Below are positions 36,988 through 55,049 of a stretch of DNA of 64,000 bases, piece after piece (position 1 is the stretch's first letter; the number at the start of each line of letters is the position of its first letter). Source of the stretch: Leucobacter denitrificans. GTDB taxonomy: Bacteria; Actinomycetota; Actinomycetes; Actinomycetales; Microbacteriaceae. The translations under genes and the position numbers were made by a program. A model generated the notes under the pieces. That model did no database searches, had not been told where the DNA came from, and was given only the letters and a program-made list of their open reading frames with translations. The stretch spans positions 620,001 through 684,000 of the forward strand of contig NZ_CP060716.1 in NCBI RefSeq assembly GCF_014396385.1, read 5' to 3'.

Positions 36988-39881
36988 TGCGCGTGCTCCT
37001 CTGCAAATGAAACTGGGTCGGACTCTTCATGCTCATCGATCTCTGAACCAAGGCTTCTCAGCACATCGAGGATGAGACCGAACACGACGAGATACACGCC
37101 AATATCAAACAGCGTTGACGTGACGAGCGGCAAGGAGCCAAAAATACCGAGATCTACATCAACCCAGGTCGAGGAGAGCGCCGGCTGCCCGAAAAATAGC
37201 GGCAGCATCGCCATCGACACCGACAGGGCAAGACCGATACCGAGGATTCGACCAGCATCAAGTGGCACCGTAGCGCGCAGCTCATACCGACCACCCGCGA
37301 GGTACCGGGCGACGAGCGCGAGCCCAGCCGCGAGACCTCCCGCGAAGCCACCGCCCGGGCTGTTGTGGCCAGAGAGGAGAAGGAATATCGAGAGCAATAG
37401 CAGCGCGTGGAAGATGAGTCGAACTATCACCTCGAGAATGATCGAGCGACGTCTCGGATCGAGTTTGGAACCGGCCAACAGCCAGTTCATGCGGCTCTCG
37501 GGGTCGCCTGGATCCGCGACACGCATAAGATGAGCGCGAGTAGCATCGCGTGCCGCACGCCTACTGAGGTGAGGACTCCGGTCAATGCGAGTGTTGAGAA
37601 AGACGAGTGAGGCTACGCCAGTCGCGGCAGCGAGAATGACCGAGAGCTCCCCCATCGTGTCCCACGCACGTATATCGACAAGCATCACATTGACGACGTT
37701 GAACCCGTGCCCACCTTCAACGGCAAGCTGCGGCAGGGCGAGCGAGATTGGATCTGCGATGCGACCACCAAGGGAAATCACGGCGACAGCCCCGAGCACG
37801 AGCCCCAGCCCTAGCCCAAGTAGTAGCCGTCCGACTCGATGCGAACGCGTAGCATGCTCCCGCATGCGTGCGGGCAGCCTACGAATCACGAGCACGAACG
37901 CGATGAGCGTAATGGTCTCAACAAGCAGTTGGGTAAGACCAAGATCGGGAGCTCCATGCAGCGCAAAAATGACGGCCATCCCGTACCCGGTGACTCCGAC
38001 GAGTACACCTGCTTGGAATCGAGTTCGCGCTCGAATTGCGAACACTGCCGCAACAATCATCACGACCGCAATTGGGATCTCGACGGGATTTGCAATGAAC
38101 TCGAGTTCTTCCGGCCACTGGTTGGTCGCAAGTATGGTGCCGCCAAGTGTGCACACGAGTGTCGTGAGGATCACCGCAAGATAGAACGGAAGCGATCCAC
38201 GCTGGGTGATCGAGGTCAAACGAACGGCAAGGAGATCGAGCCAGTGCGTTGCCAACCAGTACATGTGGGAGGCAGAAAAACGCTCGGCAGCGGGAGGGAG
38301 CGCACCAGCGATGCGTTTTGCGGGGAAGAAAAAGAAGATGCCCACGCCGATAACTAACGCTGAAAGTAGGAGCGGAACACTCAAACCGTGCCACAGCGCC
38401 AAGTGGGTGACGCCCAAGTCGCCGGAAACTAGGCCGGGAACTGCCGCCTGAACCAGTGGATCGAGCATCGGTGCACCAAAGCCGTAGACGATGGTGATGA
38501 TCGCGAACAGTGCTGGCGCAACCAAGAACGTGCGCGAAGGAGTCTCTTCAATTGGCGTGTCAGGTACACCGGGTTTCCGGGCAAACGCACCCCAGATGAA
38601 CCGGCACATGTATGCAACCGTGAGCATGCTTCCCGCAACAGCAACGCATAACGCAACCATTGCAATCGGCTGCTCTCGGCCAAGGGCAAGCAACTCCGTG
38701 AAGGCTGACTCTTTCGCGACAAAGCCAAAGAACGGTGGCACTCCCGACATCGAAGCAGCAACGAGCACCGCAATGAACGCGAGCACCGGGAACTGGGAAG
38801 CAACACCGCTGAGCCGGCGAAGGTCGCGCACACCAGTTGATGAGTCGATAATTCCAACGGTAAGGAACAACGGCGCCTTCGCTACTGCGTGTGCGAAGAG
38901 CAACACGAGTCCAGCGAATGTTGCGCGCGGATCCCCCACGCCAATGACCATCACCAGCAGCCCGAGCTGGCTCACCGTGCCGTGCGCGACGATGAGTTTA
39001 ATGTCGAACTGCCGAAGTGCGCGGATCCCGCCGTGAATCATCGTGTAACCGCCGAGGATCACAAGGACCCACCGGTAGCCGGGCACATCAGCGAATGGCT
39101 CACTCATTCGGACGAGTAAAAACACCCCGGCCTTCACCATCGCTGCAGCATGTAGGTAAGCACTCACTGGCGTGGGCGCAGCCATAGCTCCGGGCAGCCA
39201 AAAGTGGAAGGGGAAAATCGCAGACTTAGAAATCGCACCAAGCAAAACGAGATATACAGAGACGGTGACGATCGTACCCCGTGGTGGATCGGCAATGATC
39301 TCCGACAGCAAGGGTGTTCCTGATGCATGTACGAGCAACACAAACCCAACAAACATTGCGAGACCGCCGAGTGTGGTGATCATCAATGCCTGGAGAGCTG
39401 CAGAGTTGGCAGTGCGCAATCTGAGCACGTGGCCAATAAGCAGGAACGAGAAGACAGTTGTCGCTTCCCAAAAAATAAAGAGTAGGTACAGATTGTCTGA
39501 GATCACGAGGCCGAGCATGCTCGTTGCAAAGCCCATGAATACTGCAGAGAAGCGCGGAAGACCAGTGTCACCGTCGTCGAAGTAGTTGTTGCAGTACAGC
39601 AGCACGAGAGCGCCTGCTCCGGTGACAAGGAGTGCAAATAGTGCAGCGAACGCATCGAGCCTGAACGTGAGATTCAGCTGGAGCCACGGAATCCACTCTA
39701 GGTGTTCTACAAGCGCATCGCCCGAAAAGGCTGGAATCGAGAGTGCGACCATGACAGCAAACGACGCAGCCATGACCACTGCGAAGAAGAGAAAGGCCCG
39801 ACGACCGAAGCGCCGTGCGATTGGATGTGCAATCAAGGAAACGATGGAAAGAGCGAGTAACACTCCCGTCATCGCCCCCAT
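36984..39881 (-). CDS. mnhA: Mrp Na+/H+ antiporter subunit A with fused B domain
   Basis: The 965-residue protein has a NuoL/ND5-like domain with about 14 helices (GFATSMLGLVISDNLYLLF, FWEATTVFSFLLIGH, KSAIFPFHFWLPGAMAAPTP) and the MrpA C-terminal part (about 560-800), then an MrpB domain (about 820-960, RLIFHALLLLSIFLLLSGHN-type, GGGFAGGLAAGLALVARYLAGG). No separate mnhB exists, as is usual in actinobacteria. With C-G it forms one sodium-extruding, pH-regulating complex. The ATG at 39881 or 39872 is possible. The operon is separated from the rRNA genes by the terminator at 40060. Confidence 0.95.
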   Translation of the reverse strand: MGAMTGVLLALSIVSLIAHPIARRFGRRAFLFFAVVMAASFAVMVALSIPAFSGDALVEHLEWIPWLQLNLTFRLDAFAALFALLVTGAGALVLLYCNNYFDDGDTGLPRFSAVFMGFATSMLGLVISDNLYLLFIFWEATTVFSFLLIGHVLRLRTANSAALQALMITTLGGLAMFVGFVLLVHASGTPLLSEIIADPPRGTIVTVSVYLVLLGAISKSAIFPFHFWLPGAMAAPTPVSAYLHAAAMVKAGVFLLVRMSEPFADVPGYRWVLVILGGYTMIHGGIRALRQFDIKLIVAHGTVSQLGLLVMVIGVGDPRATFAGLVLLFAHAVAKAPLFLTVGIIDSSTGVRDLRRLSGVASQFPVLAFIAVLVAASMSGVPPFFGFVAKESAFTELLALGREQPIAMVALCVAVAGSMLTVAYMCRFIWGAFARKPGVPDTPIEETPSRTFLVAPALFAIITIVYGFGAPMLDPLVQAAVPGLVSGDLGVTHLALWHGLSVPLLLSALVIGVGIFFFFPAKRIAGALPPAAERFSASHMYWLATHWLDLLAVRLTSITQRGSLPFYLAVILTTLVCTLGGTILATNQWPEELEFIANPVEIPIAVVMIVAAVFAIRARTRFQAGVLVGVTGYGMAVIFALHGAPDLGLTQLLVETITLIAFVLVIRRLPARMREHATRSHRVGRLLLGLGLGLVLGAVAVISLGGRIADPISLALPQLAVEGGHGFNVVNVMLVDIRAWDTMGELSVILAAATGVASLVFLNTRIDRSPHLSRRAARDATRAHLMRVADPGDPESRMNWLLAGSKLDPRRRSIILEVIVRLIFHALLLLSIFLLLSGHNSPGGGFAGGLAAGLALVARYLAGGRYELRATVPLDAGRILGIGLALSVSMAMLPLFFGQPALSSTWVDVDLGIFGSLPLVTSTLFDIGVYLVVFGLILDVLRSLGSEIDEHEESDPVSFAEEHAQ

Positions 39882-40059
39882 AGGCAGCCTGCTTTCGCTC
39901 AGTTGTCTTGTCCAGCTTCAAGTTTATCGGACTCAGTGCAGCTACCCTGACCAGAAGCGGAACCCCGCTGACGCTCATAGTGAAATCGATGCTCAAAAAC
40001 TTCTTGGGGAGGGAACGTAGGCGAAACTACGGCCCAAGTATTGAAGTCCTGAAATGCAG

Positions 40060-40093
40060 AAAGGCCCTGGAACGAATCTGTTCCAGGGCCTTT
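40060..40093 (-). terminator. Terminator of the rRNA operon
   Basis: A 14-bp perfect stem (AAAGGCCCTGGAAC / GTTCCAGGGCCTTT) with a 6-nt loop lies about 15 nt beyond the 5S end. On the minus strand it is followed by a weak U stretch (CTGCATTTC). It separates rRNA from the downstream Mrp operon. Confidence 0.85.
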
Positions 40094-40107
40094 CCCTTCA
40101 AAAAATG

Positions 40108-40224
40108 TTCGGCGGTGTCCTACTCTCCCACGAGGTCCCCCTCGCAGTACCATCGGCGCAGTCAGCCTTAGCTTCCGGGTTCGGAATGTGACCGGGCGTT
40201 TCCCTGACGCTATAACCACCGAAA
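40108..40224 (-). rRNA. rrf: 5S ribosomal RNA
   Basis: The minus strand begins TTCGGTGGTTATAGCGTCAG and ends AGTAGGACACCGCCGAA, with the conserved CCCGGTCACATTCCGAAC and GAAGCTAAG elements; about 117 nt, normal for actinobacteria. It is the last gene of the operon. Ends are set by pairing of the terminal stem and may be off by 1-2 nt. Confidence 0.95.
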
Positions 40225-40370
40225 CTCTATTGACATATACACACCCCACCAACCACAGGCCTAAGTCACTCAAACCCAGGGGGTGTGGCCGTACGTCAAG
40301 AACCACAAAGTAGACGCGAACATCGTTACACTTACAAACTCATGCCCCAAAACACTATTTGGGATGAAGT

Positions 40371-45449
<5,079 letters not shown>

Positions 45450-45623
45450 AAAATTACATGCACCACAACCAGCGGAATAAGCATGATCGTGAATGCGAGT
45501 TCAACCTGACAAACAACAAACATCAATACTGACGTTCATATAATTTTGTCCAAAAGGAATCGCCATCAACACAACCCAAACGGGTTATGCGACGGGATAA
45601 AAAATTGGCATTTGACAATTTAA

Positions 45624-45650
45624 GTGCACACTATTGAGTTCTCAAGAACC
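45624..45650 (-). promoter_or_regulatory. rRNA leader processing/antitermination element
   Basis: The minus strand reads GTTCTTGAGAACTCAATAGT, a motif found in the leaders of actinobacterial rRNA operons, with the small inverted repeat TTGAG/CTCAA. A related sequence is in the 16S-23S spacer. Its exact role, boxA-like or RNase III stem, cannot be decided from sequence. Confidence 0.55.
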
Positions 45651-45705
45651 AGACACCCCCCGTACCGACCCAACCGGGCCCTCCGAAAAGCAACCTGTCT
45701 ACCGT

Positions 45706-45722
45706 ATCACATGTAATGTGAT
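45706..45722. promoter_or_regulatory. 17-bp palindrome in the rRNA promoter region
   Basis: ATCACAT-GTA-ATGTGAT is a perfect 7-3-7 inverted repeat. It overlaps the putative -10 TTACAT of a minus-strand rRNA promoter and lies about 210 nt upstream of the tgt start. The family of a binding protein is unknown. Confidence 0.4.
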
Positions 45723-45864
45723 CGATGCGCATGAAATCAACCGAACCGCCCTGCGGCCCGGCTTCGTTGCGCTGACAAAGGAATACATTACGCCGATCAA
45801 CCCCGGAGCGCAAACACAGGCCGTTTTCCGGGCGTGTCGCCAAGTGGTGCCTCGTGGTGAGTAA

Positions 45865-47993
<2,129 letters not shown>

Positions 47994-48004
<11 letters not shown>

Positions 48005-49001
48005 CTTGTCCTACCCCGAGGGCTCCCCGGATCATGTCCATATTCAGCCGCGCAGCAACCCGCGCGCCATTGCCCGCTGCGATGATGAGCTGCTGCGGGC
48101 CGGGCGGTACGATGTCGCCCGCCGCGTAGACCCCCCGAATTGAGGTTTCGCCGCGCTCATCCACGACGACGAGTCCCCAGCTGTCCCTAGTGATCTCTAA
48201 GTCTCCGAGAAACTCTACCGGAGCATGCCATCTTGGTCGAACGAATCCGCCAACACGCGGAATGATCTCTCCGTCGGCAAGCCGAACCCCGGTCATGTCG
48301 GCGCGCTCACCGACGATGTCGTCGATGATTCGGCGCTCAACACGAATCCCGATTGATGCGAGCTGCTGTTCCTGATCAGGCCGAACCGTTTCGGCCCCGT
48401 TGGTAAAGACAATGAGATCAGAACTAAATCGAGAGATGAGCAGCGCCCGCGCGAACAGGTCGTTCGTTTCGCCGATGAGCGCGAGCGGCTTGTCCGTCTT
48501 CTCAAATCCGTCACACTCTACGCACGAGTGCAGCGCGGTGCCGTAATACGCGCGGATCATGGGAAGAGCCGGCAGTTCCTCAGTAAGACCGGCCGCAAGC
48601 AGCACTCTGCGAGCTACGAGTTCGACATCAGCCGATCCACGAATGCCGGTCGCGCGAACGCGGAACCCAATACCGTCTGGAAAACCGACGGAGAGTGCCT
48701 CGTCGCGAGTAAGCGGAGCGACCTCTCGCACCATCGACTGAGCGAAGCGCGCCGTCGGATACTCCTCGAACTCTTCGCGCCCAAGTCGTCTCAGCTCGAG
48801 TGGAGAGGCACCGTCACGCGTCAGAAACCCGTGCGACTGCAGAGTGGCAGAGTGCCTCGGCCGGTTCGAATCGAGAATCGCGATGCGTCGGTTTGCACGC
48901 ACGAGCTGCAGCCCCGCAGAAAGTCCGGCGGGGCCCCCACCAAGAATCGCGACACCATATGGCGCGTCGGGGTTGCTCGCTACAGTCTCGATCACGCTCA
49001 A
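47994..49001 (-). CDS. Thioredoxin-reductase-like FAD/NAD(P) oxidoreductase
   Basis: The 335-residue flavoprotein has a FAD-binding start VAILGGGPAGLSAGLQL, ERRII-type NAD(P) domain and the C-terminal FAD motif RGVYAAGDIVPPGPQQ. SCVECDGFEK supplies a C-x-x-C like that of low-molecular-weight thioredoxin reductases (CATCDG). The usual NAD(P) GGGxSA loop is replaced by LIGETNDLFARALL, so the electron donor is uncertain. It shares an 11-nt overlap with yhhQ; no thioredoxin gene is near. The true substrate is not evident. Confidence 0.85.
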
Positions 49002-49004
49002 ACC

Positions 49005-50537
49005 TCATTCCATGTCGGTACCAGAAAGCTGATTCTTGAGTCGGTTCAGTCGCGCGAGAGTCTCATCGCGACCGAGCAGCTCGAACGACTCAAAGAGAGG
49101 CGGTGACACTCGGCGACCCGATGCTGCCACTCGCAGCGCGCCAAAGGCGACGCGAGGCTTCAAGCCAAGGCCCTCGATGAGCGCCGCCTGCAGCTCTTCC
49201 TGAATCTTCGACGTGATCCACTCGTCTTCACCGAGGCGTTCAAGTGCCGAGACGCTCGTTGCGAGCACCAATGGCGCATCATCTTTGAGCGACTTCATTG
49301 CGTCGTCTTCATACACGAGCGCGTCAGAGCTCGTAAACAAGAAACCGAGCATCGGCACAACCTCAGAAAGCACGGTGATGCGGCTCTGCACGAGGGGAAC
49401 AGCGGCGCGCACGGTTTCGCGCTGCGCCTCAGTTGCCTCGATCGGAAGCGCCCCGCCAGCAACCAGGTACGGCATGATGCGCTGGTAGAAATCGTCTTCC
49501 GAGAGCAGCCGAATGTGGTCTGCGTTGATCGCGTCGGCCTTCTTCTGGTCAAAGCGCGCAGGGTTGGGGTTGACGTCTACGACGTCGAATGCCGCAACCA
49601 TCTCGTCGCGGGAGAACACATCGCGATCCGCAGAAATTGACCACCCAAGCAGCGACAGATAGTTCAACAGGCCCTCAGGAATGAAGCCGCGCTCGCGATG
49701 GTGCAACAGATTCGACTCGGGGTCGCGCTTCGACAGCTTCTTGTTGCCCTCGCCCATGACGTAGGGAAGGTGGCCGAAGCGCGGAATCGCTGTCTCAATG
49801 CCGAGCTCTACGAGCGCGCGGTGAAGCGCCACCTGGCGGGGTGTCGACGACAACAGGTCTTCGCCGCGGAGCACATGGGTGATGCCCATAAGCGCATCGT
49901 CGACTGGGTTCGTGAGCGTGTACAGCGGAGCACCGTTCGGGCGCACCACGACAAAGTCGATCGTCGAACCGGCAGGGAAACTGATTGGCCCACGCACGAG
50001 GTCGTCGAAGCTCAGGTCGATGTCGGGAACGCGGAACCGAAGCGCGGGCTCGCGCCCCTCTGCGCGGAACGCCGCACGCTGTTCCTCAGTGAGGTCGCGG
50101 TCGAAGTTGTCGTAACCGAGCTGCTTCGCACGCCCATTGGCCTCGTTACGCGCGTCGATCTCTTCCGACGTCGAGTAGCTCTCGTAGAGGTAGCCGGCGG
50201 CCTTGAGCTTCTCAGCGATCTCACGATAAATCTCGCCGCGCTGCGACTGGCGGTACGGCTCGTGCGGCCCACCGACATCAATTCCTTCGTCCCAGTGGAG
50301 GCCGAGCCACCTCAGGGAGTCAAGAATCTGGCCGTAGCTCTCTTCACTGTCACGCGCCGCATCGGTATCTTCGATGCGGAAGACGAACGTGCCTCCCGTA
50401 TGCCGGGCATACGCCCAGTTGAACAGTGCGGTGCGCACCATCCCAACGTGTGGCGTGCCCGTGGGCGACGGGCAGAAGCGTACGCGAACGTCGCTCCCCT
50501 CTGCGGTTGAAAACTGTGGATCAGCGCTAATAGACAT
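49005..50537 (-). CDS. gltX: Glutamyl-tRNA synthetase
   Basis: GltX charges tRNA-Glu, and often tRNA-Gln. The 510-residue class I enzyme has the HIGH-like motif [20 protein letters not shown] (in part PTGTPHVGM), [30 protein letters not shown] and the KMSKS-like GNKKLSKRD. The start is the ATG at 50537 (MSISADPQ) with GGTGGGG just before it; a GTG two codons earlier is possible. It is followed 3 nt later by the flavoprotein gene. In mycobacteria gltX also follows the FAH and leuB genes. Confidence 0.95.
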   Translation of the reverse strand: MSISADPQFSTAEGSDVRVRFCPSPTGTPHVGMVRTALFNWAYARHTGGTFVFRIEDTDAARDSEESYGQILDSLRWLGLHWDEGIDVGGPHEPYRQSQRGEIYREIAEKLKAAGYLYESYSTSEEIDARNEANGRAKQLGYDNFDRDLTEEQRAAFRAEGREPALRFRVPDIDLSFDDLVRGPISFPAGSTIDFVVVRPNGAPLYTLTNPVDDALMGITHVLRGEDLLSSTPRQVALHRALVELGIETAIPRFGHLPYVMGEGNKKLSKRDPESNLLHHRERGFIPEGLLNYLSLLGWSISADRDVFSRDEMVAAFDVVDVNPNPARFDQKKADAINADHIRLLSEDDFYQRIMPYLVAGGALPIEATEAQRETVRAAVPLVQSRITVLSEVVPMLGFLFTSSDALVYEDDAMKSLKDDAPLVLATSVSALERLGEDEWITSKIQEELQAALIEGLGLKPRVAFGALRVAASGRRVSPPLFESFELLGRDETLARLNRLKNQLSGTDME

Positions 50538-50547
50538 CCCCACCAGT

Positions 50548-51825
50548 TTAGTGCTGCTTTGGCACGCGAAGCTTCGGATACAGTGAGGCGATCACTCCGA
50601 CAACAAGAATGAAACCGCACACGAGCGCAAGAAATGCGTAATCACTCGCCGCATAGACCACCCCGGCAAGCACCCCGGCGGTCGCACCCGATGCGCTCAT
50701 ACACGCGTCGGATCGACCCTGCCACCTCGGTCGCTCCTGCACCTCAGTGAGGTCGGTGAGCAGTGCCGCACCCGCAACCGTCACTGCACCCCAGCCGACG
50801 CCAACGAGTGTGAGTGCAACCTGCACGAGAAGGAAGTCGGAATCTGCCGCGTAAGCGAGCACGATCGAGAGCGCGAAGATCACCCATCCGAGAAAAATGA
50901 CGGGAAGGCGACCTACTTTCGTTGCGAGCACCCCGAAGACCGGCGAGAGCGCGTACATACCCGCGATATGCAGGCTCAGCGTCACGCCGACCACGGGCTC
51001 ACCGTGTGGATCGTGGTGCATGATGTGCAGAGGTGCCATGGCCATGAGACCAACCATGAGCGCCTGGGCAACACCTATCATCACGATGACGGTAATCTTT
51101 GGGAGCCTCGCGAGATCAGGCACCGCAACTGGGGCGTCTCCGCGCTCGGTCGCCGCTGAGACCTCTCGGTCGCTGATGGCTCGCGCGGTGAGCAGCGGAT
51201 CGGGGCGAAGCCCAACCCAGTTCACGACAGCTGCGAGTGCCTGTGCACCGAATGTGAACACGAACACCCCGGAGAGCGGTGGAATCCCGATCCACTCACC
51301 AACGACGGCACCCGGCGCCATGAGGTTTGGCCCCACGACCGCACCAATGGTGATCGCCCAGACGACGAGCGAGAGATCGCGTGCGCGGTTGCGCGGGAGG
51401 GCGAGGTCGGTCGCGGCGAATCGCGACATGAGCTGCACTGCGCTTGCTACACCCAGCGTCGCGATGCCGAGCACCACCACTGGCCAGAGCCCGAGCGAGG
51501 CACCCGCGACCGCGATCGCGGCACCCACCATCGCAACGAGACTCCCGAGCACGACCGCCATGCGCCGCCCGTATCGGGCAGCGACCCGCGCGAGCGGGAT
51601 ACCCGCGATCGCCGCTCCGCCATTGAGCGCCGCCGACGCGAATCCAGAAATTGCTTCGCTTCCACTCACCTCAGCAAGCAGCAGCGCTCCGACAGAAATG
51701 CCTGCTCCAATGCCAAGGCCGCCAAGAATCGTGGCGATCGAGAGCACGATGACGGTGCGCCTCTGTAGGCGACCGCCGAGCTCGAGCGGGTGGGGCGAGG
51801 TGTGTGCCCACACCTTGAGGCTCAT
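50548..51825 (-). CDS. MFS transporter, partner of the LysR gene
   Basis: The 425-residue protein has about 12 hydrophobic helices, with the MFS loop [15 protein letters not shown] between helices 2 and 3 and [16 protein letters not shown] in the second half; an intervening central loop of about 25 residues is basic/acidic. The ATG at 51825 overlaps the stop of the upstream LysR frame as ATGA, so they are coupled. LysR-MFS pairs usually move the regulator's ligand, but the substrate is unknown. Confidence 0.88.
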   Translation of the reverse strand: MSLKVWAHTSPHPLELGGRLQRRTVIVLSIATILGGLGIGAGISVGALLLAEVSGSEAISGFASAALNGGAAIAGIPLARVAARYGRRMAVVLGSLVAMVGAAIAVAGASLGLWPVVVLGIATLGVASAVQLMSRFAATDLALPRNRARDLSLVVWAITIGAVVGPNLMAPGAVVGEWIGIPPLSGVFVFTFGAQALAAVVNWVGLRPDPLLTARAISDREVSAATERGDAPVAVPDLARLPKITVIVMIGVAQALMVGLMAMAPLHIMHHDPHGEPVVGVTLSLHIAGMYALSPVFGVLATKVGRLPVIFLGWVIFALSIVLAYAADSDFLLVQVALTLVGVGWGAVTVAGAALLTDLTEVQERPRWQGRSDACMSASGATAGVLAGVVYAASDYAFLALVCGFILVVGVIASLYPKLRVPKQH

Positions 51826-52798
51826 GCTGGCGTGAGGCCCCACGCGCCGCCATCGACGCGTGAAAGCAATCGCTTGGCGAGCCGAACCTGCGGGCTCTCA
51901 TTGACCGTCGCCATCGACAGTAAGCCGATGGTGCGGTGGCGGGGTGGATCGAGTTGCATGGAAAGCGCGTCGCTTGGTAGCGCTGGAGCAGCCGCGAGCG
52001 CTAGCCCCGGTACGAGCGCAACCGCGCCGCCTGCCGCAGCCATCGCGAGCATTGCGGGCACGTTGTCGGTCGACTGAATGATGTCTGGCTCGAATCCCGC
52101 GCTGTGCGCCGCTGAGAGCAGGTGTCCTCGACACTTCTCGCACCCTGCGATCCAGTGTTCCTCGGAGAACTCGCTGAGCTGCACTGGGGTGTCAGCGGAT
52201 CGCGCACCGAAGATCTGATCTGCGCGGTCATTCGACACGACGAGGTGCACGTCCTCGCTCCACAGCGGAAGAAATGCGCTGCCTGCGGGCCGTTCGGCTG
52301 CGCCCTCGTAGTCAAAAATGAGAGCACAGTCGACCTCACCATCGCGCAGCATCTCTGTTGCGGCGGGTGGTTCTGCCTCGGTGTACTGCAGCACTACTTC
52401 GGGGCCTCGACGGTGAGCGCTCGCATAATTGCGGGCACAATCGTCGCCGATGCCGACGGAAACCCGACAAGCCGCAGCGTTCCAGCCCGCTCACCGCGGA
52501 GATCTTCAATCGCGGCGATCGCAGCGTCAATCTCACTCACAACCGTGCGCCCGTGTTCGGCAAGAATGTTGCCGGCGGTGGTGAGACGAATGCCTCGCCC
52601 CGACCGCTCGATCAGCGGAACCGCGAGCCGAGTTTCAACGCGCTTAATGCGTTGGCTCACGGCCGGCTGGCTGAGCCCGAGAGCAGCAGCCGTCGCAGTA
52701 AGCGACCCAGTAACCGCGAGCGTGTGCAGTATTCGCAACTCAGTCGAGTCGATCGAACCGAGTTGATCTGCTTTCGGGTTGGTAGTCACGCCAATCAC
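51822..52798 (-). pseudogene. LysR-family transcriptional regulator, frameshifted
   Basis: The N-terminal frame (52798-52394) has the LysR helix-turn-helix TELRILHTLAVTGSLTATAAALGLSQPAVSQRI and ends RALTVEAPK-stop; the second (52394-51822) resumes with VLQYTEAEPPAA and forms the effector-binding domain. The break is at GGCCCCGAAG (near 52396-52404): one extra C gives EAPEVVLQY. The frame is lost by one base in a C run, as in the two other pseudogenes here. Whole length would be 325 residues, normal for LysR. The regulator probably controlled the adjacent MFS gene. Confidence 0.83.
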
Positions 52799-52857
52799 TA
52801 TAACTCACCCAAAAGCGTGAGAAAAGATTCATTCGATCCGCTTATGAAAGCGGTGAA

Positions 52858-54171
52858 TTACTGCGCCGCAGCGAACGCCTCGGCCTCTGCCTTATCTTGC
52901 TCGGTAGCCACAAGCTGCCCGCACGCGCCGTCGATTTCCTTGCCGCGTGTGTCGCGCAGTGTCGTCGGAACGCCAGCGGCGTTGAGCCGATCCACAAATT
53001 CTCGCGTCACCTCGCGCGATGACGACGTCCAGATTGAGCCAGGGGTCGGATTCAGTGGGATGGGGTTCACGTGCACCCATCCGCGGCCGCGGGAGTTGAG
53101 TTTGTCAGCGAGCAAGTCGGCGCGCCAGGCGTGGTCGTTCATGTCTTTGATGAGCGCGTACTCGATCGACACGCGACGGCCGGTCTTCTCGTAGTAGTGA
53201 TAGGCGGCGTCGAGTACTTCCTCAACCTTCCATCGGCTGTTGACAGGAATGAGATCGTCGCGCAGCGCATCGTCTGGCGCGTGCAGCGAGAGCGCAAAGG
53301 TGATGGGAATATCTTCGTCGGCGAGTTTGCGGATCGCGGGGGCAAGCCCCACCGTCGACACCGTAATGCCACGCGCGCTCATGCCCAGCCCCTCAGGAGA
53401 CGGAGCAATCATGCGATGGACAGCGTTCATGACCCGCTTGTAGTTCGCGAGTGGCTCCCCCATGCCCATGAACACGATGTTGTTCACCCGCTCGGGTTCA
53501 GCGCCGTTACCGACCGTGCGTTTGCGGCCGAGACCGCCCTCGGCAATGACTCGGTTGGCCTGAACAATCTGGTCGAGAATCTCTGCGGTCGACATGTTGC
53601 GCGTGAGACCTGCCTGACCGGTCGCGCAGAACGGGCAGTTCATTCCGCAGCCGCACTGACTCGATACGCAGAGGGTGATGCGACCCGGGTAGCGCATGAG
53701 CACCGATTCGACGAGTGCACCGTCGAACAGGCGCCAAAGGAACTTAATCGTCGCACCGTCGTCGGTAACGAGACGCTTCACTTCGGTGAGCAGCGGCGGG
53801 AAGAAGGCCTCAGCCAGCTCCTCACGCCGATCTTTTGGCAGATCAGTCATCTCTTTGGGGCTAGTTGTGCGGTGCTCAAAGTAGTGCACAGAGAGTTGCT
53901 TCGCGCGAAACTTCGGCAGACCCATCTCGACGACCTTCGCTTCTCGCTCAGCGAGCGTCAAGTCAGCGAGGTGTGTGGCGGGCTGCTTCACGCGCGGTGA
54001 CGCGAACTGCAGCGTTGGCCGACCGTCGGGAGTCGTAAGTTGCTTCCAACCTTCGGCCTTCGGCTTCACCTGCGGGCGCACGCGATCGGTCGCGGGCCGC
54101 GTCTTCATGAGTTTTGACTCGGAGGGCGGCGGGACGGCAGCGGGTCCGTGGTTGAGCTTATTGGGATCCAT
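52858..54171 (-). CDS. rlmN: Dual-specificity rRNA/tRNA methyltransferase RlmN
   Basis: RlmN is a radical-SAM enzyme that methylates C2 of A2503 in 23S rRNA and A37 in some tRNAs. The 437-residue protein has the iron-sulphur motif [13 protein letters not shown], the SAM motifs GMGEPLANY and SLHAPDD, and a C-terminal Cys in GACGQL for the methylated cysteine. An N-terminal extension of about 60 residues is longer than in E. coli and rich in Pro/Lys. ATG at 54171. Confidence 0.95.
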   Translation of the reverse strand: MDPNKLNHGPAAVPPPSESKLMKTRPATDRVRPQVKPKAEGWKQLTTPDGRPTLQFASPRVKQPATHLADLTLAEREAKVVEMGLPKFRAKQLSVHYFEHRTTSPKEMTDLPKDRREELAEAFFPPLLTEVKRLVTDDGATIKFLWRLFDGALVESVLMRYPGRITLCVSSQCGCGMNCPFCATGQAGLTRNMSTAEILDQIVQANRVIAEGGLGRKRTVGNGAEPERVNNIVFMGMGEPLANYKRVMNAVHRMIAPSPEGLGMSARGITVSTVGLAPAIRKLADEDIPITFALSLHAPDDALRDDLIPVNSRWKVEEVLDAAYHYYEKTGRRVSIEYALIKDMNDHAWRADLLADKLNSRGRGWVHVNPIPLNPTPGSIWTSSSREVTREFVDRLNAAGVPTTLRDTRGKEIDGACGQLVATEQDKAEAEAFAAAQ

Positions 54172-54252
54172 AACTGTCTATTGTCTCACCCCGAGCCAGA
54201 GGATTGCCCGACCGTCAGATTGTCCCCGAATCGGCAGCTCGACCTCTACCCG

Positions 54253-55041
54253 CTAGCGGACCGTGTTTCGGAGTATGCCGAGACCCTCGATCTCAACCTC
54301 GACGGTGTCGCCCGCTTCGAGGCGCCCAACGCCCGCGGGTGTGCCAGTGAGGATCACGTCTCCTGGCAGGAGCGTGAACGCCTGCGACGCGTGAGCGACG
54401 ATCTTCGCGAGCGAGAAGATGAGTTGGGAGGTGCGGCCATCCTGCCGAATCTCACCATTCACCTTCGTTGTGATGCGCGCGTCAGACAGGTCCGGATCCG
54501 TCTCGATCACGGGCCCGAGCGGGCAGAACGTGTCAAACCCTTTACCCCGCGCCCACTGGCCATCGGCGATCTGAATGTCCCGCGCCGTCACGTCATTTGC
54601 GCACGTAAACCCAAACACGTATTCGAGAGCGCGATCCTCTGGAACGTCCTTCGCGATCGCCCCGATGATCAGAGCGAGTTCGCCCTCGTGCTCAACACGG
54701 TCAGAGATCGACGGGCGCACAATCGCGTCGCCAGGGCCAATCACCGAAGTATTGGGCTTGAGAAAGAGCAGCGGTTCTTTGGGCGCGTCTCCCCCGGTCT
54801 CGCCCTTCATCTCCTCAATATGGTCGGCATAGTTCTTACCGACACACACTACTTTCGAGCGCGGGATCACCGGCGCGAGCAGCCGCACATCTTGGAACTT
54901 GGTTCGACGGCCCGTCGTGTCAAAGCCCGTGAGAAACGGATCTCCTGAGAGTTCGACAAGCTCAATGCCCGACCCGTCTTCGGCTTCGTCAAGAATGCCG
55001 TAGGAGATCTCTCCTCCGACCTCATAACGCGCGATCTTCAC
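54253..55041 (-). CDS. Fumarylacetoacetate hydrolase family protein
   Basis: The 262-residue protein has the FAH fold with VVCVGKNYADHIEEMKG, LFLKPNTSVIGPGD, EGELALIIG and NDVTARDIQIADGQWARGKGFD, and the metal Glu pair in HEGELA. Members hydrolyse or decarboxylate acyl-pyruvates; substrate is not shown by sequence. It lies 8 nt after ilvE. Its mycobacterial counterpart Rv2993c lies between leuB and gltX as well. Confidence 0.9.
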   Translation of the reverse strand: MKIARYEVGGEISYGILDEAEDGSGIELVELSGDPFLTGFDTTGRRTKFQDVRLLAPVIPRSKVVCVGKNYADHIEEMKGETGGDAPKEPLLFLKPNTSVIGPGDAIVRPSISDRVEHEGELALIIGAIAKDVPEDRALEYVFGFTCANDVTARDIQIADGQWARGKGFDTFCPLGPVIETDPDLSDARITTKVNGEIRQDGRTSQLIFSLAKIVAHASQAFTLLPGDVILTGTPAGVGRLEAGDTVEVEIEGLGILRNTVR

Positions 55042-55049
55042 CTGATCTC

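Noticed and set aside
45634..45864. 76-codon plus frame between the rRNA promoter and tgt
   Set aside because: It overlaps the rRNA leader and promoter, has no ribosome site and no family resemblance.
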